NCBI GenBank assembly: GCA_023664345.1
Contig: JAMPFQ010000020.1
Span: 1-64,000 of the forward strand
DNA from: Lachnospiraceae bacterium
GTDB taxonomy: Bacteria > Bacillota > Clostridia > Lachnospirales > Lachnospiraceae
Length of the DNA: 64,000 nt
Direction of reading: 5' to 3'
Shown here: piece by piece, positions 15,667 through 25,369 of the stretch
Layout: each line of letters begins with the position of its first letter
Position numbering within the stretch: position 1 is the first letter of the stretch
Notes under the pieces: generated by a model
Databases searched by the model: none
Seen by the model: the letters and a program-made list of their open reading frames with translations, nothing else
What the model was told of the DNA's origin: nothing
Position numbers and translations under genes: made by a program

Positions 15667-16720
15667 CTCCCTCCAGATCCGTCAGAGAACCGATATGCCT
15701 GCGCCGCAGCTGCCCACACGCGCCATCGATATCCCTGCCCATTTCCCTTCTAATAGTACCATTAATTTTGTTTTTTTCAAGTTTATTTTGAAAAGCGCGC
15801 ACCCTGGCGGCCTCCGGCTGCATCTGATCCCACTCTTTTACAGGATTTACAGGGATCAGATTGACATGGCAGTTCAGCGGTTTTGCCAGCGCCGCAAGCC
15901 GTTCCGCATCCTCTTGTGTGTCGTTGACGCCACTCACCAGACTGTACTCCAAAGTAATGCGCCTGCCGGTCTGTTCGAAATAATACCTGCATACCTCCAT
16001 CAGTTCCGCTATAGAATACCGCTCCGCTATCGGCATCAGCTGCCTGCGCTTCTCGTCCGTGGCGGCATGGAGAGACAGCGCCAGGGTGATCTGCAGATGT
16101 TCCTCCGCCAGCTGCCTCATCCCCGGCACGATGCCGCAGGTGGATACGGTCACGTTCCGCTGGCTGATGTTCAGGCCGTTCCCGTCCGTCAACAGGCGGA
16201 TAAAGCGCAGAACATTATCGTAATTGTCCAGGGGTTCCCCCGTTCCCATGATCACCACATTGGACACCCGCTCTCCCGTCAGCCTTGTGATGGCGTAGAC
16301 CTGCTCCAGCATCTCGGAGGGCAGGAGATCCCGCTCCCATCCGTCCAGGGCGGAGGCACAGAACCGGCATCCCATACGGCATCCCACCTGTGAGGAGATA
16401 CACACGCTGTTCCCATGCCTGTATTTCATCCAGACGCTCTCCACCACATTCCCGTCGGAGAGCCCGAAGAGAAACTTCTTCGTACCGTCGATCCGGGATT
16501 CCTGGATCCGCACGGCCTCAAGCGACGTATAAGTATACCACAACTTACAGTTTTCCCGCAATACCTTTGAGAGATTCGTCATCTCATCAAAACTTTCCGC
16601 CAGCTTCACATGCATCCAATCATACATCTGTTTTGCCCGAAAAGCTTTCTCTCCCCTGGCTGTCAGATCTTCCTGTAATTCCGCCAGGGTCATTGATTTG
16701 ATGTCTTTTTTTGCTGTCAT
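15653..16720 (-). CDS. rlmN: 23S rRNA/tRNA (adenine-C2)-methyltransferase RlmN
   Basis: 355 residues from the ATG at 16720 (MTAKKDIKSMTLAEL); an ATG seven codons upstream (16741) is also possible. The radical-SAM triad is in CRMGCRFCAS. It methylates C2 of A2503 in 23S rRNA and A37 in some tRNAs. The upstream open frame to 16825 runs through repeat A3 and is not part of the protein. The segment just before the start again contains GTGTGAGA, the end motif of family A. Confidence 0.95.
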   Translation of the reverse strand: MTAKKDIKSMTLAELQEDLTARGEKAFRAKQMYDWMHVKLAESFDEMTNLSKVLRENCKLWYTYTSLEAVRIQESRIDGTKKFLFGLSDGNVVESVWMKYRHGNSVCISSQVGCRMGCRFCASALDGWERDLLPSEMLEQVYAITRLTGERVSNVVIMGTGEPLDNYDNVLRFIRLLTDGNGLNISQRNVTVSTCGIVPGMRQLAEEHLQITLALSLHAATDEKRRQLMPIAERYSIAELMEVCRYYFEQTGRRITLEYSLVSGVNDTQEDAERLAALAKPLNCHVNLIPVNPVKEWDQMQPEAARVRAFQNKLEKNKINGTIRREMGRDIDGACGQLRRRHIGSLTDLEGDGRG

Positions 16721-16771
16721 TTTTCTCACACTTTCAGTCATGCCGCCTGTGGCTGCACATACGATCCATGA

Positions 16772-16881
16772 GAAGAATGCCTGCCTTTGGCATTCTTCAG
16801 TGTGAGATTTAGAATTTCTTTGCATGCGGATTTATCCGCATTATGCCCCTCTGGCATGAGCATTAGAAATTCTTCTCACAC
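16772..16881 (-). repeat. Family A double-hairpin element, copy A3
   Basis: Short hairpin GAAGAATGCC/GGCATTCTTC (16772-16798), then the long hairpin with arms GTGTGAGA (16800-16807) and TCTCACAC (16874-16881), inner arms AGAATTTCT/AGAAATTCT and a GCGGAT/ATCCGC apex. The rsmB stop codon (16863-16865) lies inside the distal arm, so the final residues KCEKNF are encoded by the repeat. Confidence 0.65.
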
Positions 16882-18269
16882 TTTTTTCGACGGAATCTGG
16901 CGAAAAAGAAACCGTCACACTCCATGTATCCCGGCAGCAGCTGGATGCATGCCGCCTGTTGTTTTTCTGTCAGTAATGCCTGCCCTTTCCCGGCTCCCAT
17001 TTCCCGCTTCCGTTCCCAGAGCATTGATGGAAGCACATTTTCCAGGGAAACCGGCTCAAAAGGAAGATTTTCGGAAATATATCTTACCATGGCCTCATTT
17101 TCTTCGGAATGAATGGTGCAGGTGCTGTAAATCAGCGTCCCGCCCGGCTTCACATATCGCCAGCTGCTGTCAACGATCCGCCTCTGCAGCTGCGCCAGGT
17201 CTTTCAATCCCTCCGGCGTCACACGGTACTTGATATCCCGCTTCCTGCCCATGACACCCAGGCCGGAACAGGGCACATCCATGAGGACCACATCCGCTTT
17301 CTCCTCATATCTGCTGTCAAACTCCGTGGCGTCAAAGACCTGAACCTCTATGTTTTCCGCGCCCATGCGTCGGATATTTTCTTCAATAACATCCGTTTTT
17401 TCAATGGACACGTCCCTGGCAAGCACTTTATATGCTTTTTCCGCAGCCAGGATACTCTTTCCCCCCGGAGCCGCGCAGATATCCATGACCAGATCCGTAT
17501 CCCGGATCTCAGCCGCCTCCACCGCCAGCGCGGAACTGGCATCCTGCACCGTGAAGACCCCTTCTGCAAAACCGGGGAGCACACTGATGTTATCTCCATG
17601 CTCCATGGAATAGACGTAGGGCAGGCAGGGACTCTGCGTTACTTTCACTCCCGCCCGCGCCAGCTGTGCCACCCTGTCTTCCCGTTCCTGCTCCGACAGC
17701 CCGGAAGAAAAACGAACGGATACCGGATGAACCCGCATAAGCCCCGACAGAATCCTTTCCGTCACTTCCCGACCGTATTCGGAAAGCCAGAGTCCCACCA
17801 GCCATACCGGCATGGAATATTTCACGGAAAGATATCTCTCGGGTTCTTTCTGCGCATCAGGCAGAGGGATCGTTCCCTTTTGTTTAGAAAGATTTCTGAG
17901 CACGGCGTTGACAAATCCCTGTAGATTGCGGAACCCTCTTTTGCCTGCCAGCTTCACCGCCTCGTTGCACACTGCGCTGTCCGGCACTGTGTCCATATAC
18001 AGCAGCTGATAGGCGCTCATGCGGAGGAGGCAGCGGATCAGGGACTTCATCTTCTGCACCGGCAGGCTGGAAATATGATCCAGGTCATAGTCCAGTTCGA
18101 TCTGCCTTTCAATGGTTCCCTCCGCCAACCGCTTGATAAAGGATTTATCCCTGCTGTCAAGGTAGTCATACTTATCCAATACCGCGCGGATCAGCCGATG
18201 GGAATATTCCCCGCCCTTTTCCAGTTCCAGCAGCGTATCCAGAACGATCTCCCTGATATTGTCTGCCAT
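16863..18269 (-). CDS. rsmB: 16S rRNA (cytosine967-C5)-methyltransferase RsmB
   Basis: 468 residues. N-terminal NusB-like domain (about 1-140) and a C-terminal SAM methyltransferase with CAAPGGKS, the catalytic cysteines in DVPCSGLG and YSTCTIHSEENE. It has a C-terminal PUA-like segment. The start overlaps the protease stop by 1 bp (TGATG). The last residues are supplied by repeat element A3, so an insertion or expansion of the repeat appears to have redefined the C-terminus. Confidence 0.95.
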   Translation of the reverse strand: MADNIREIVLDTLLELEKGGEYSHRLIRAVLDKYDYLDSRDKSFIKRLAEGTIERQIELDYDLDHISSLPVQKMKSLIRCLLRMSAYQLLYMDTVPDSAVCNEAVKLAGKRGFRNLQGFVNAVLRNLSKQKGTIPLPDAQKEPERYLSVKYSMPVWLVGLWLSEYGREVTERILSGLMRVHPVSVRFSSGLSEQEREDRVAQLARAGVKVTQSPCLPYVYSMEHGDNISVLPGFAEGVFTVQDASSALAVEAAEIRDTDLVMDICAAPGGKSILAAEKAYKVLARDVSIEKTDVIEENIRRMGAENIEVQVFDATEFDSRYEEKADVVLMDVPCSGLGVMGRKRDIKYRVTPEGLKDLAQLQRRIVDSSWRYVKPGGTLIYSTCTIHSEENEAMVRYISENLPFEPVSLENVLPSMLWERKREMGAGKGQALLTEKQQAACIQLLPGYMECDGFFFARFRRKKCEKNF

Positions 18270-18985
18270 CAGTCGTCTCTCCTGCGGCCGCCGCCAAACA
18301 GCATGACCAGCCTAAGCAGCTGCAGGATGGAGGATGCCGCAGATGCCACATAGGTCAGCGCCGCTGCAGTCAGGACTTTCTTACAGCCGGTATTCTCCTG
18401 GGCGGTCAGAAGCCCGTACTGCTCGATCTTGCCCACCGCACGGGTGGAGGCGTTGAACTCCACCGGAAGCGTCACCAGCTGAAACAGCACAGCCAGCGCG
18501 AACGCCCAGATGCCAATCTGGATCAGCACCTGGTTCCAGCTTAAGAATACTCCGATCAGGATAAGAGGCATCCCCAGATTTCCCGCGATATTCACCACCG
18601 GCACCATGGCGCTCCTGATGTTCAGGGGCGCGTATCCTTTGGCGTGCTGTATGGCATGCCCGCATTCGTGAGCTGCCACGCCCACTGCCGTGACAGAGGC
18701 GCCGTTGAAATTCTGCTGCGACAACCGCACGGTATTTGTGCGGGGATCATAGTGATCTCCCTTGTCGGACTGTAAACACTCTATCTGTACATTATATAGG
18801 CCCTCGTTGTTCAAAATGCGCCGCGCCGCCTCTGCTCCCGTCATTCCGCTCATATTGCGGACCCTGCTGTACTTGTTCATGGTGCTGTTTACCAGGGCGC
18901 TGGCTCCCAGGCAGAGTATCATGCCGATGACTACAAGCATATAAGTGGGATCCCAATAGTAACTGTAATAACCCATATATAACAT
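18269..18985 (-). CDS. Zinc-dependent membrane protease, YugP family
   Basis: 238 residues with membrane segments at about 14-32, 130-150, 155-175 and near the C-terminus, and the zinc motif HECGHAIQH. This is the neutral zinc metallopeptidase family of YugP, commonly found in this cluster in Clostridia. Substrate unknown. It sits between fmt and rsmB and overlaps rsmB by 1 bp. Confidence 0.88.
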   Translation of the reverse strand: MLYMGYYSYYWDPTYMLVVIGMILCLGASALVNSTMNKYSRVRNMSGMTGAEAARRILNNEGLYNVQIECLQSDKGDHYDPRTNTVRLSQQNFNGASVTAVGVAAHECGHAIQHAKGYAPLNIRSAMVPVVNIAGNLGMPLILIGVFLSWNQVLIQIGIWAFALAVLFQLVTLPVEFNASTRAVGKIEQYGLLTAQENTGCKKVLTAAALTYVASAASSILQLLRLVMLFGGGRRRDD

Positions 18986-19010
18986 ACATAAACCTCCTAT
19001 TTAATTGCCG

Positions 19011-19209
19011 CTTGCGGCAATTTGTTCCGGTCTCTACACTTCAATGCCCTTTGCGGGGAAGTAATTTCCGTCCGCATAAACCGCAGCCGCAAATTCCTTC
19101 CGGGCATTTCCGTTCCGAGACTGTTTTTGTTCAGTTCCTGCTTGCGGCAATTTGTTCCCGTCTCTACACTTCAATGCCCTTTGCGGGGAAGTAATTTCCG
19201 TTCCGAGAC
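19011..19209. repeat. Family B hairpin repeats B1 and B2 (60-bp direct repeat)
   Basis: 19011-19070 and 19141-19200 are identical except at one base. B1 (19030-19121) is a 92-nt imperfect hairpin with ends GTCTC/GAGAC, then AATGCCC/GGGCATT and GGAAGTAATTT/AAATTCCTTCC. B2 (19160-19209) has the same ends but lacks the centre, as if internally deleted. It ends 8 bp after the fmt stop. A related 92-nt copy is at 56405-56496. Confidence 0.7.
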
Positions 19210-19217
19210 TGTTTGGA

Positions 19218-20192
19218 TCACTCCCCCAGTTTCTCGCCTGCCTGCAGTTTCACGCCCAGCAGGAAATCGTGGGTCGTCATGCGCTTCTTTCCTTCCAGCT
19301 GCAGTTCATATATCCTCAACGCTCCATCCCCCGCCGCCACGGTGATGGAGTCCTTGTCCACTTTCAAGATCTGACCGGGAACCATACTTTCTCCAAATGC
19401 CGCCGCACCGTCTCCGGCATCGGCAGCTACGTCCTCCAGCGTCACCGCCTCCGCTTTCCAGATTTTCAGCTGTCTGCCCCGGAATACCGTAAATGTGCCG
19501 GGCCAGGGCGTCAGTCCCCGAATCAGCCTGTGAAGTTCCGCCGCGCTTTTGTTAAGATCCAGTTTCCCCATGCCCTTATCGATCAGGGGCGCGTAGCTGC
19601 TGCGGGAATCATCCTGCTTTTCGGGGGTCAGCTTCCCCTGTTCCAAAAGCGCCAGGGTTTCCACGATGGATTCCCCGCCCAAGGCCATCAGCTTGTCATG
19701 CAGCGTCTCGTAGTCATCCGTATCCGCAATGGGGATCTCCCTCTGGTACAGTATGTCCCCCGTATCTATCCCCGCATCCATCTGCTGAATGGTAACACCT
19801 GTTTTCTTTTCTCCCGCGATCAGTACATGCTGGATGGGAGAAGCCCCTCTGTATTCTGGCAGGAGGGACGCATGAATGTTCAGGCTGCCATAGGTAGGAA
19901 TCTCCAGAATCTCCTGGGACAGGATCTGGCCAAACGCCACCACCACATAAATATCCGCCGGATACCGCTTTAATTCCGCCACCGCCTCCGGCGTCTTGAT
20001 CCGCCTGGGCTGCATCACAGGGATCTGATATTTCAGGGCGCACTGCTTTACCGGCGGGGGAAGCAGTTCTTTGCTCCTTCCTTTGGGCTTATCCGGCTGT
20101 GTCACCACCGCCAGAATCTCATGCCCTGCGCCGATCAGCGCCTCCAGCGCACCCACCGCAAAGTCCGGCGTTCCCATAAAAACAATCTTCAT
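19218..20192 (-). CDS. fmt: Methionyl-tRNA formyltransferase
   Basis: 324 residues. N-terminal formyltransferase fold starting MKIVFMGTPDFAV, catalytic segment HASLLPEYRGASPIQ, DTGDILYQ, then a C-terminal OB-like domain. It formylates initiator Met-tRNA and pairs functionally with the deformylase gene 11 bp upstream. Family B repeats follow its stop codon. Confidence 0.97.
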   Translation of the reverse strand: MKIVFMGTPDFAVGALEALIGAGHEILAVVTQPDKPKGRSKELLPPPVKQCALKYQIPVMQPRRIKTPEAVAELKRYPADIYVVVAFGQILSQEILEIPTYGSLNIHASLLPEYRGASPIQHVLIAGEKKTGVTIQQMDAGIDTGDILYQREIPIADTDDYETLHDKLMALGGESIVETLALLEQGKLTPEKQDDSRSSYAPLIDKGMGKLDLNKSAAELHRLIRGLTPWPGTFTVFRGRQLKIWKAEAVTLEDVAADAGDGAAAFGESMVPGQILKVDKDSITVAAGDGALRIYELQLEGKKRMTTHDFLLGVKLQAGEKLGE

Positions 20193-20203
20193 ATGACTGC
20201 CTC

Positions 20204-20677
20204 CTATTCGTCCTCGGGTTCCACATCTTTCAGAGGCCCGATCACTCTCTCCACATAAAGATGCCCCTCCAGGTGATCCACTTCATGACAGATGGCTCGG
20301 GCCAAAAGCTCCGTGGCCTCCAGTTCAAACGCTTTCATGTTCACATCCAGCGCCACGGCCTTGACGTAATTGGGACGCTTCACCACACCGCATTTCCCCG
20401 GCACGCTCAAGCATCCCTCATTTCCGGTCTGCTCCCCGCTGCTCTCCACGATCCTGGGATTGATCAGGATATGCGGGTCATCGCCTGTAACATCGATCAC
20501 CACGATACGTTTTAAGATTCCCACCTGGGGAGCCGCAAGCCCCACGCCGTTGGACTCATACATGGTTTCCAGCATATCCTCTATCAGTTCCCGGATGCGG
20601 GGAGTCATCTCCGTCACCTCTTTGCACTTTTTGTAAAGTACCTCCTCACCCATCTCGCGAATATTACGAATCGCCAT
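20204..20677 (-). CDS. def: Peptide deformylase
   Basis: 157 residues from ATG 20677 (MAIRNIREMG), preceded by GGACAGG; an ATG at 20704 adds nine residues untypical of the family. All three signature motifs are present: GVGLAAPQVG, EGCLSVPG and HEVDHLEG with the metal-binding His residues. It removes the N-formyl group from nascent proteins. It lies between priA and fmt. Confidence 0.97.
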   Translation of the reverse strand: MAIRNIREMGEEVLYKKCKEVTEMTPRIRELIEDMLETMYESNGVGLAAPQVGILKRIVVIDVTGDDPHILINPRIVESSGEQTGNEGCLSVPGKCGVVKRPNYVKAVALDVNMKAFELEATELLARAICHEVDHLEGHLYVERVIGPLKDVEPEDE

Positions 20678-20759
20678 TTCAACCTGTCCTTTCCGTGCAG
20701 TCATTTAGTTGATGATATCTCAATCTTCCGCAGAAACATTCCGTCGCCGCGCCCCCTCA

Positions 20760-23009
20760 TCACATGGTATTCACCGGGTCAAAATCAAACTGTACCAGTT
20801 CGTTTACCAACTGCATCATCTGTATTTTTTGTTCCAATCTATCTTTTATGTGTATCAGTGTATCATACTTTGCGCATTTCACATAGAATACAAATCTAAA
20901 AATATCATTAATTCTGCCAATGGAGGCAGGGGCGGGACCAATCAGGGACACGCGCTCTCCGCTTTCCGGACTGCTTTTGTTCCCGCCGGACACAAACCCG
21001 GCCAGCTGCCCGGCCAGAAGCCTGCCACGTTCCTCCTCCCTGGCAAATATCTGTACCGCCAGCATATGGGACGCGGGCGGATATCCCAGCATCTCCCGGT
21101 AAAGAATCTCCTCGCTGTAAAAACCCCCGTAATCCTGTTTTGCCGCGTAAGTGACCGCGTAATGATCCGGCTGATAAGTCTGGATCACCGCCTCCCCGGA
21201 CAGCGTTCCCCGCCCGGCGCGGCCCACCGCCTGGGTCAGCAGCTGGAACGTCTTCTCCCCCGCCCGGTAATCTCCCACACTTAAGGACAGATCTGCCGCC
21301 AGCACGCCCACCAGCGTCACCTTGGGGAAATCATGCCCTTTCACGATCATCTGAGTGCCGATCAGCACATCCGCCTCCTGGTTGGAAAAGGCCGACAAGA
21401 TCTTCTCGTAACTGTCTTTCGTCTTCGTGGTGTCGGCGTCCATCCGCAGAGTGCGGACGTTTGGAAACATTTCCCGCAGCTTCTCTTCGATCTGCTGCGT
21501 TCCCGCCCGGAAACCACTGATATATTTAGAGCCGCATTTGGGACAGCGCGTCGGTTTCGGCTCGCTGTAGCCGCAGTAATGGCAGATCAGCAGACCGTTT
21601 TTATGTTCCGACAGCGACACGTCGCAGTGGGGACATTTCATCACATGGCCGCAGGCTCTGCAGGAAATAAATCCCGCGTATCCCCGCCGGTTCAGGAACA
21701 GGATGCTCTGTTCCCCTTTTTGCAGGCGGTCAGCTAATAACTCCTGTAATTTTATACTGAAAATGGAACGGTTTCCCTCTTTTAACTCCTGCCGCAGGTC
21801 CACGGTATGCACCCTGGGAAGCTGTCCCCCGGTAAGCCGCTCCTGCAGCGTGAACAGTTTATATTCTCCCGCCTCCGCCCGGTAATAGGCCTCCAGGGAG
21901 GGCGTGGCCGACCCCAGCACCACGCTGGCGCCGTGCATCCTCGCCACCTCCAGGGCGGTCTCCCTGGTGTGGTATTTGGGCGTGGATTCGCTCTTATAGC
22001 TTCCCTCATGCTCCTCGTCCATGACGATCATTCCAATATGGGGAAAAGGAGTAAAAAGCGCCGACCGGGGGCCGATGATGATATCGATCTCGCCCCGCTT
22101 CGCCCGCTCGCACTGGTCATATTTCTCCCCCGGCGAAAGGGTGGAGTTCATAACGCTGACCCGATCCCCGAAACGCCTGTAAAAGCGCAGCAGGGTCTGA
22201 TAGGTCAGGGCGATCTCCGGGATCAGCACGATCGCCTGCCTGCCCCGGGACAAGGTTTCCTCAATCAGCTGCATATAGACTTCCGTCTTACCGCTGCCGG
22301 TGATCCCATGGATCAGATAGGTGCCCGGCTTCCCGCCGTCAAAGTCCGCCATGACTTCCCGGACGATTCTTAGCTGGCTCTCGCTCAAGGTGTTTCTGTG
22401 CTCCTGCGCTTTCTCCAGCTTCACCGGGTTACGGAACGACCGGGCTGTGACCACCCGGATCGCACCCTCTTTTTCCAGGCTGCTTATGGTCTGGGCGGAA
22501 ACACCCAGCTTGCCCGTGACCCATTCTCTGGGAATGGATGCCTGCTCCGTCAGTTCCTGCAACAGCCTTGCCTTGGCGGTCTGCTTTTTCCTCTCGCTCT
22601 CCCCCAGCAGGGAGATGATCTCCTCCCTGGTCATGAGCCGCTCGATGGTCTTATGCTCCAGCTTTTTCACCGACTGTCTGGCCGGAAGCACCGTTTTCAG
22701 CGCCTGTATCATGGTGCAGCCGTAGTTGCGCCTGATCCAGGCCGCAAGGGCGATCAGCTTATCCTCCACCTCCGCACCGTCCGGGGCAATGTCGCGGATT
22801 GCTTTCGTTCTGGCAGGGTCAAATTTACAGAGTTCGCTCATGCCCACCACATACCCCCTGATCAGCCTGTTGCCGTTCCCGAAAGGAACGGTGACACACA
22901 TGCCTGTCTCCAGAGCCGCCCGGAGTTTCTCCGGCACGCGGTACTGAAAGCTTTTATCCAGTTTTTCATGTGAGATGTCCACAATGACATCCGCGTACAA
23001 CTCCGCCAC
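20760..23009 (-). CDS. priA: Primosomal protein N' (replication restart helicase)
   Basis: 749 residues. N-terminal DNA-binding domain, helicase motifs GITGSGKTEVYM (Walker A) and DEEH, the eight-cysteine zinc module CRACGHVMKCPHC...CHYCG...CPKCG, motif VI QAVGRAGRG, and a C-terminal domain. It restarts collapsed replication forks. It starts 24 bp after murE and leads the def-fmt block. Confidence 0.97.
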   Translation of the reverse strand: MAELYADVIVDISHEKLDKSFQYRVPEKLRAALETGMCVTVPFGNGNRLIRGYVVGMSELCKFDPARTKAIRDIAPDGAEVEDKLIALAAWIRRNYGCTMIQALKTVLPARQSVKKLEHKTIERLMTREEIISLLGESERKKQTAKARLLQELTEQASIPREWVTGKLGVSAQTISSLEKEGAIRVVTARSFRNPVKLEKAQEHRNTLSESQLRIVREVMADFDGGKPGTYLIHGITGSGKTEVYMQLIEETLSRGRQAIVLIPEIALTYQTLLRFYRRFGDRVSVMNSTLSPGEKYDQCERAKRGEIDIIIGPRSALFTPFPHIGMIVMDEEHEGSYKSESTPKYHTRETALEVARMHGASVVLGSATPSLEAYYRAEAGEYKLFTLQERLTGGQLPRVHTVDLRQELKEGNRSIFSIKLQELLADRLQKGEQSILFLNRRGYAGFISCRACGHVMKCPHCDVSLSEHKNGLLICHYCGYSEPKPTRCPKCGSKYISGFRAGTQQIEEKLREMFPNVRTLRMDADTTKTKDSYEKILSAFSNQEADVLIGTQMIVKGHDFPKVTLVGVLAADLSLSVGDYRAGEKTFQLLTQAVGRAGRGTLSGEAVIQTYQPDHYAVTYAAKQDYGGFYSEEILYREMLGYPPASHMLAVQIFAREEERGRLLAGQLAGFVSGGNKSSPESGERVSLIGPAPASIGRINDIFRFVFYVKCAKYDTLIHIKDRLEQKIQMMQLVNELVQFDFDPVNTM

Positions 23010-23033
23010 CTTTTTCCTCCGTAACTTTTACGA

Positions 23034-24509
23034 TCAGATATGCTCCAGCCCTCCGTCCAGAAGTTCCTTTATGATCACGCGCTCATCCATGGGATATTTT
23101 TTCCCTTTGATCTCCTGATAATCCTCGTGTCCCTTGCCCGCCAGGACGATAATGTCGCCCTCCTGCCCGTGGGAAATGGCGTAGGCAATGGCTTCCCTGC
23201 GGTCGCAGATCTCCACATAGCGCCCTTTCGTCTTATCCATGCCCACTCTGATATCGTCTATGATGGCCTGGGGTTCCTCATCCCTGGGGTTATCCGAAGT
23301 AATAATGGTAAAATCCGCCAGCCTGCCGCTGACCTCTCCCATCTCATAGCGGCGAAGCTTCGAGCGGTTTCCCCCGCAGCCAAACATGCATACCAGGCGG
23401 TTGGGGCGATATTCCCTCAAGGTGGTCAGAAGGCTCTCCAAAGCCATCGCGTTGTGGGCGTAATCAATCAGTAGGGTAAATCTGTCGGAGACCCTGACCT
23501 TTTCAATCCGTCCTTTTACATGGGCCTCCAGCAAAGCCTGTCGGATCGCGGGGATCTCCACCCCGAAATGACGACAGATGGCAATGGCGCACAACGCGTT
23601 ATAGACGCTGAACTGCCCCGGCATGGGCACTTCCGCATCGAAATCCATCAGTCCCGCCACATGGAAATCCACTCCCAGCCTGCCAGGTACATGAATCCAC
23701 TCCAGCTGCTGTGCGCGGAGCATACAGTTTTCGCTCATGCCGTAGGTCTCCAGCTTACAGGTGTGTCCCCTGACCACCTGCTCCGTATGGGGATCGTCGC
23801 CGTTCACAATGCCCACCTTGCACTGCCGGAACAATGATCCCTTACATTCCAGGTATTCCTCAAAGCTTGCGTGTTCGTTGGGGCCGATATGATCCGGCTC
23901 CAGATTGGTGAAAATGCCGTAATCGAAAACAAATCCTTGGGTGCGGTACAGTTTCAGCGCCTGGGAGGACACCTCCATGACGACAGTATCCAGCCCCTCC
24001 TCCACCATCCTCGCAAAATCCTGCTGCAACAGGAGGGATTCCGGCGTGGTATTTTCCGCCGCGATATGTTCTTCGCCGATGATCGTCTCAATGGTTCCCA
24101 CCAGCCCCACCTTGAAGCCCGCATGCTCCAGAATGGATTTCACCAGATAGGTGGTGGTGGTCTTGCCCTTGGTGCCGGTAATGCCTATGACTTTCAGCTT
24201 TTCCGCGGGATGTCCGTACCATGCGGCGGCGATAAAGGCCATTGCATAACGGGTGTTTTTCACCCGGATCACCGTTACGTCGCAGTCCGCCACGCCCTCC
24301 ACGGGCTTGGACGTGACCAGCGCCACGGCTCCCTGCCTGACCGCCTCCGCCGCCCTGCTGTGGCCGTCCGCCTTCGCTCCCTCTATACACAAAAACAGGC
24401 AGCCCGGACATGCCCTGCGGGAATCGTTCACCACTTCCGCGATCTCCCTGTCCACGCTCCCCTGTACACATTCATACTCCAGATCTTCCAGCAATCTCGA
24501 TAGTTCCAT
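23034..24509 (-). CDS. murE: UDP-MurNAc-tripeptide synthetase MurE
   Basis: 491 residues from the ATG at 24509 (MELSRLLED); a start four codons upstream is possible. P-loop GITGTKGKTTTT, and the substrate motif DNPRDEEP. DNPR is the signature of meso-diaminopimelate-adding enzymes, so the peptidoglycan is predicted to carry meso-DAP rather than lysine. It is unusual in lying next to priA instead of inside the dcw cluster, a common arrangement in Clostridia. Confidence 0.96.
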   Translation of the reverse strand: MELSRLLEDLEYECVQGSVDREIAEVVNDSRRACPGCLFLCIEGAKADGHSRAAEAVRQGAVALVTSKPVEGVADCDVTVIRVKNTRYAMAFIAAAWYGHPAEKLKVIGITGTKGKTTTTYLVKSILEHAGFKVGLVGTIETIIGEEHIAAENTTPESLLLQQDFARMVEEGLDTVVMEVSSQALKLYRTQGFVFDYGIFTNLEPDHIGPNEHASFEEYLECKGSLFRQCKVGIVNGDDPHTEQVVRGHTCKLETYGMSENCMLRAQQLEWIHVPGRLGVDFHVAGLMDFDAEVPMPGQFSVYNALCAIAICRHFGVEIPAIRQALLEAHVKGRIEKVRVSDRFTLLIDYAHNAMALESLLTTLREYRPNRLVCMFGCGGNRSKLRRYEMGEVSGRLADFTIITSDNPRDEEPQAIIDDIRVGMDKTKGRYVEICDRREAIAYAISHGQEGDIIVLAGKGHEDYQEIKGKKYPMDERVIIKELLDGGLEHI

Positions 24510-24570
24510 CCCGGTCACCATGCCTTTCCGCAGCCTGTATCCGCCGCTTTGAAAACATACCTAATCTATT

Positions 24571-25317
24571 TTACTCTAATCTGCGGATTTCTACCACCCT
24601 TTTTTCCTCTAACAAATCATTTAACTCCTTCGTTCCGTTCCGGTATGCTGCATTTACCTCCTGATACAGACTGTTATAAAACGCCACCGCGATATGCTGC
24701 CTCTCTCTGGCGATCGCCGCCGCTCTTTCCGTATAAAAATGGGAATACAGATTTTCCAATTTGTACTTATATTCCTGGAAAAAGGATGGCGTGGCATCCT
24801 TTTCCCCGGTGGAAACAGAACCGTCCGGCATCAGGGAATACAACGGTTCCGCCACAATGCCCTTATAAAGTAATGTTCTTGCGATTCCCATTGCTCCTGC
24901 TGCATCTAATTTATCCGCGTCAAATAAGATTTTTGCCTCCAAACTCTGAGGCGGAGCATCTTTCCTGTACCTATGTGTCCTGATACACTGCCCTACCTGT
25001 TCCGCACAGGACACTTCAAAGCCATGCGCCAACAGAAACTGATACGCTTTTTCACTCCCTACAACGGCATGGCACAGGACAGGGTTCTCAAACTGCTCTT
25101 TTCTCCCGATATCATGTAACAGGCATGCGGCGATCAGGACATCATAATTTACATTGTTTTCTGTTTTCGCAATATCCAGTGCATTGTACAGCACACGATA
25201 TACATGCTCCTTATCGTGGGCCGTATCTTCCATACAGCCGATCATATATTTTTCAAGCAGACAATATGTTTCCCTGTTCAAAATATCCCTCCTGTGCTGG
25301 TTTTCATTGGTCAGCAT
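24571..25317 (-). CDS. HD-domain phosphohydrolase
   Basis: 248 residues of the YedJ-like HD family: metal ligands in HDKEH, LLHDIGR and DADKLDA. It probably hydrolyses a nucleotide or phosphate ester; substrate unknown. Alone between a 440-bp noncoding gap and murE. No membrane segment. The start MLTNENQHRRD has no strong ribosome site; MYLLEK-type later starts are not available. Confidence 0.85.
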   Translation of the reverse strand: MLTNENQHRRDILNRETYCLLEKYMIGCMEDTAHDKEHVYRVLYNALDIAKTENNVNYDVLIAACLLHDIGRKEQFENPVLCHAVVGSEKAYQFLLAHGFEVSCAEQVGQCIRTHRYRKDAPPQSLEAKILFDADKLDAAGAMGIARTLLYKGIVAEPLYSLMPDGSVSTGEKDATPSFFQEYKYKLENLYSHFYTERAAAIARERQHIAVAFYNSLYQEVNAAYRNGTKELNDLLEEKRVVEIRRLE

Positions 25318-25369
25318 GTAACTGTAAATCCATTATCCATTGTAACATTGTTGATTGAATCATGCAATT

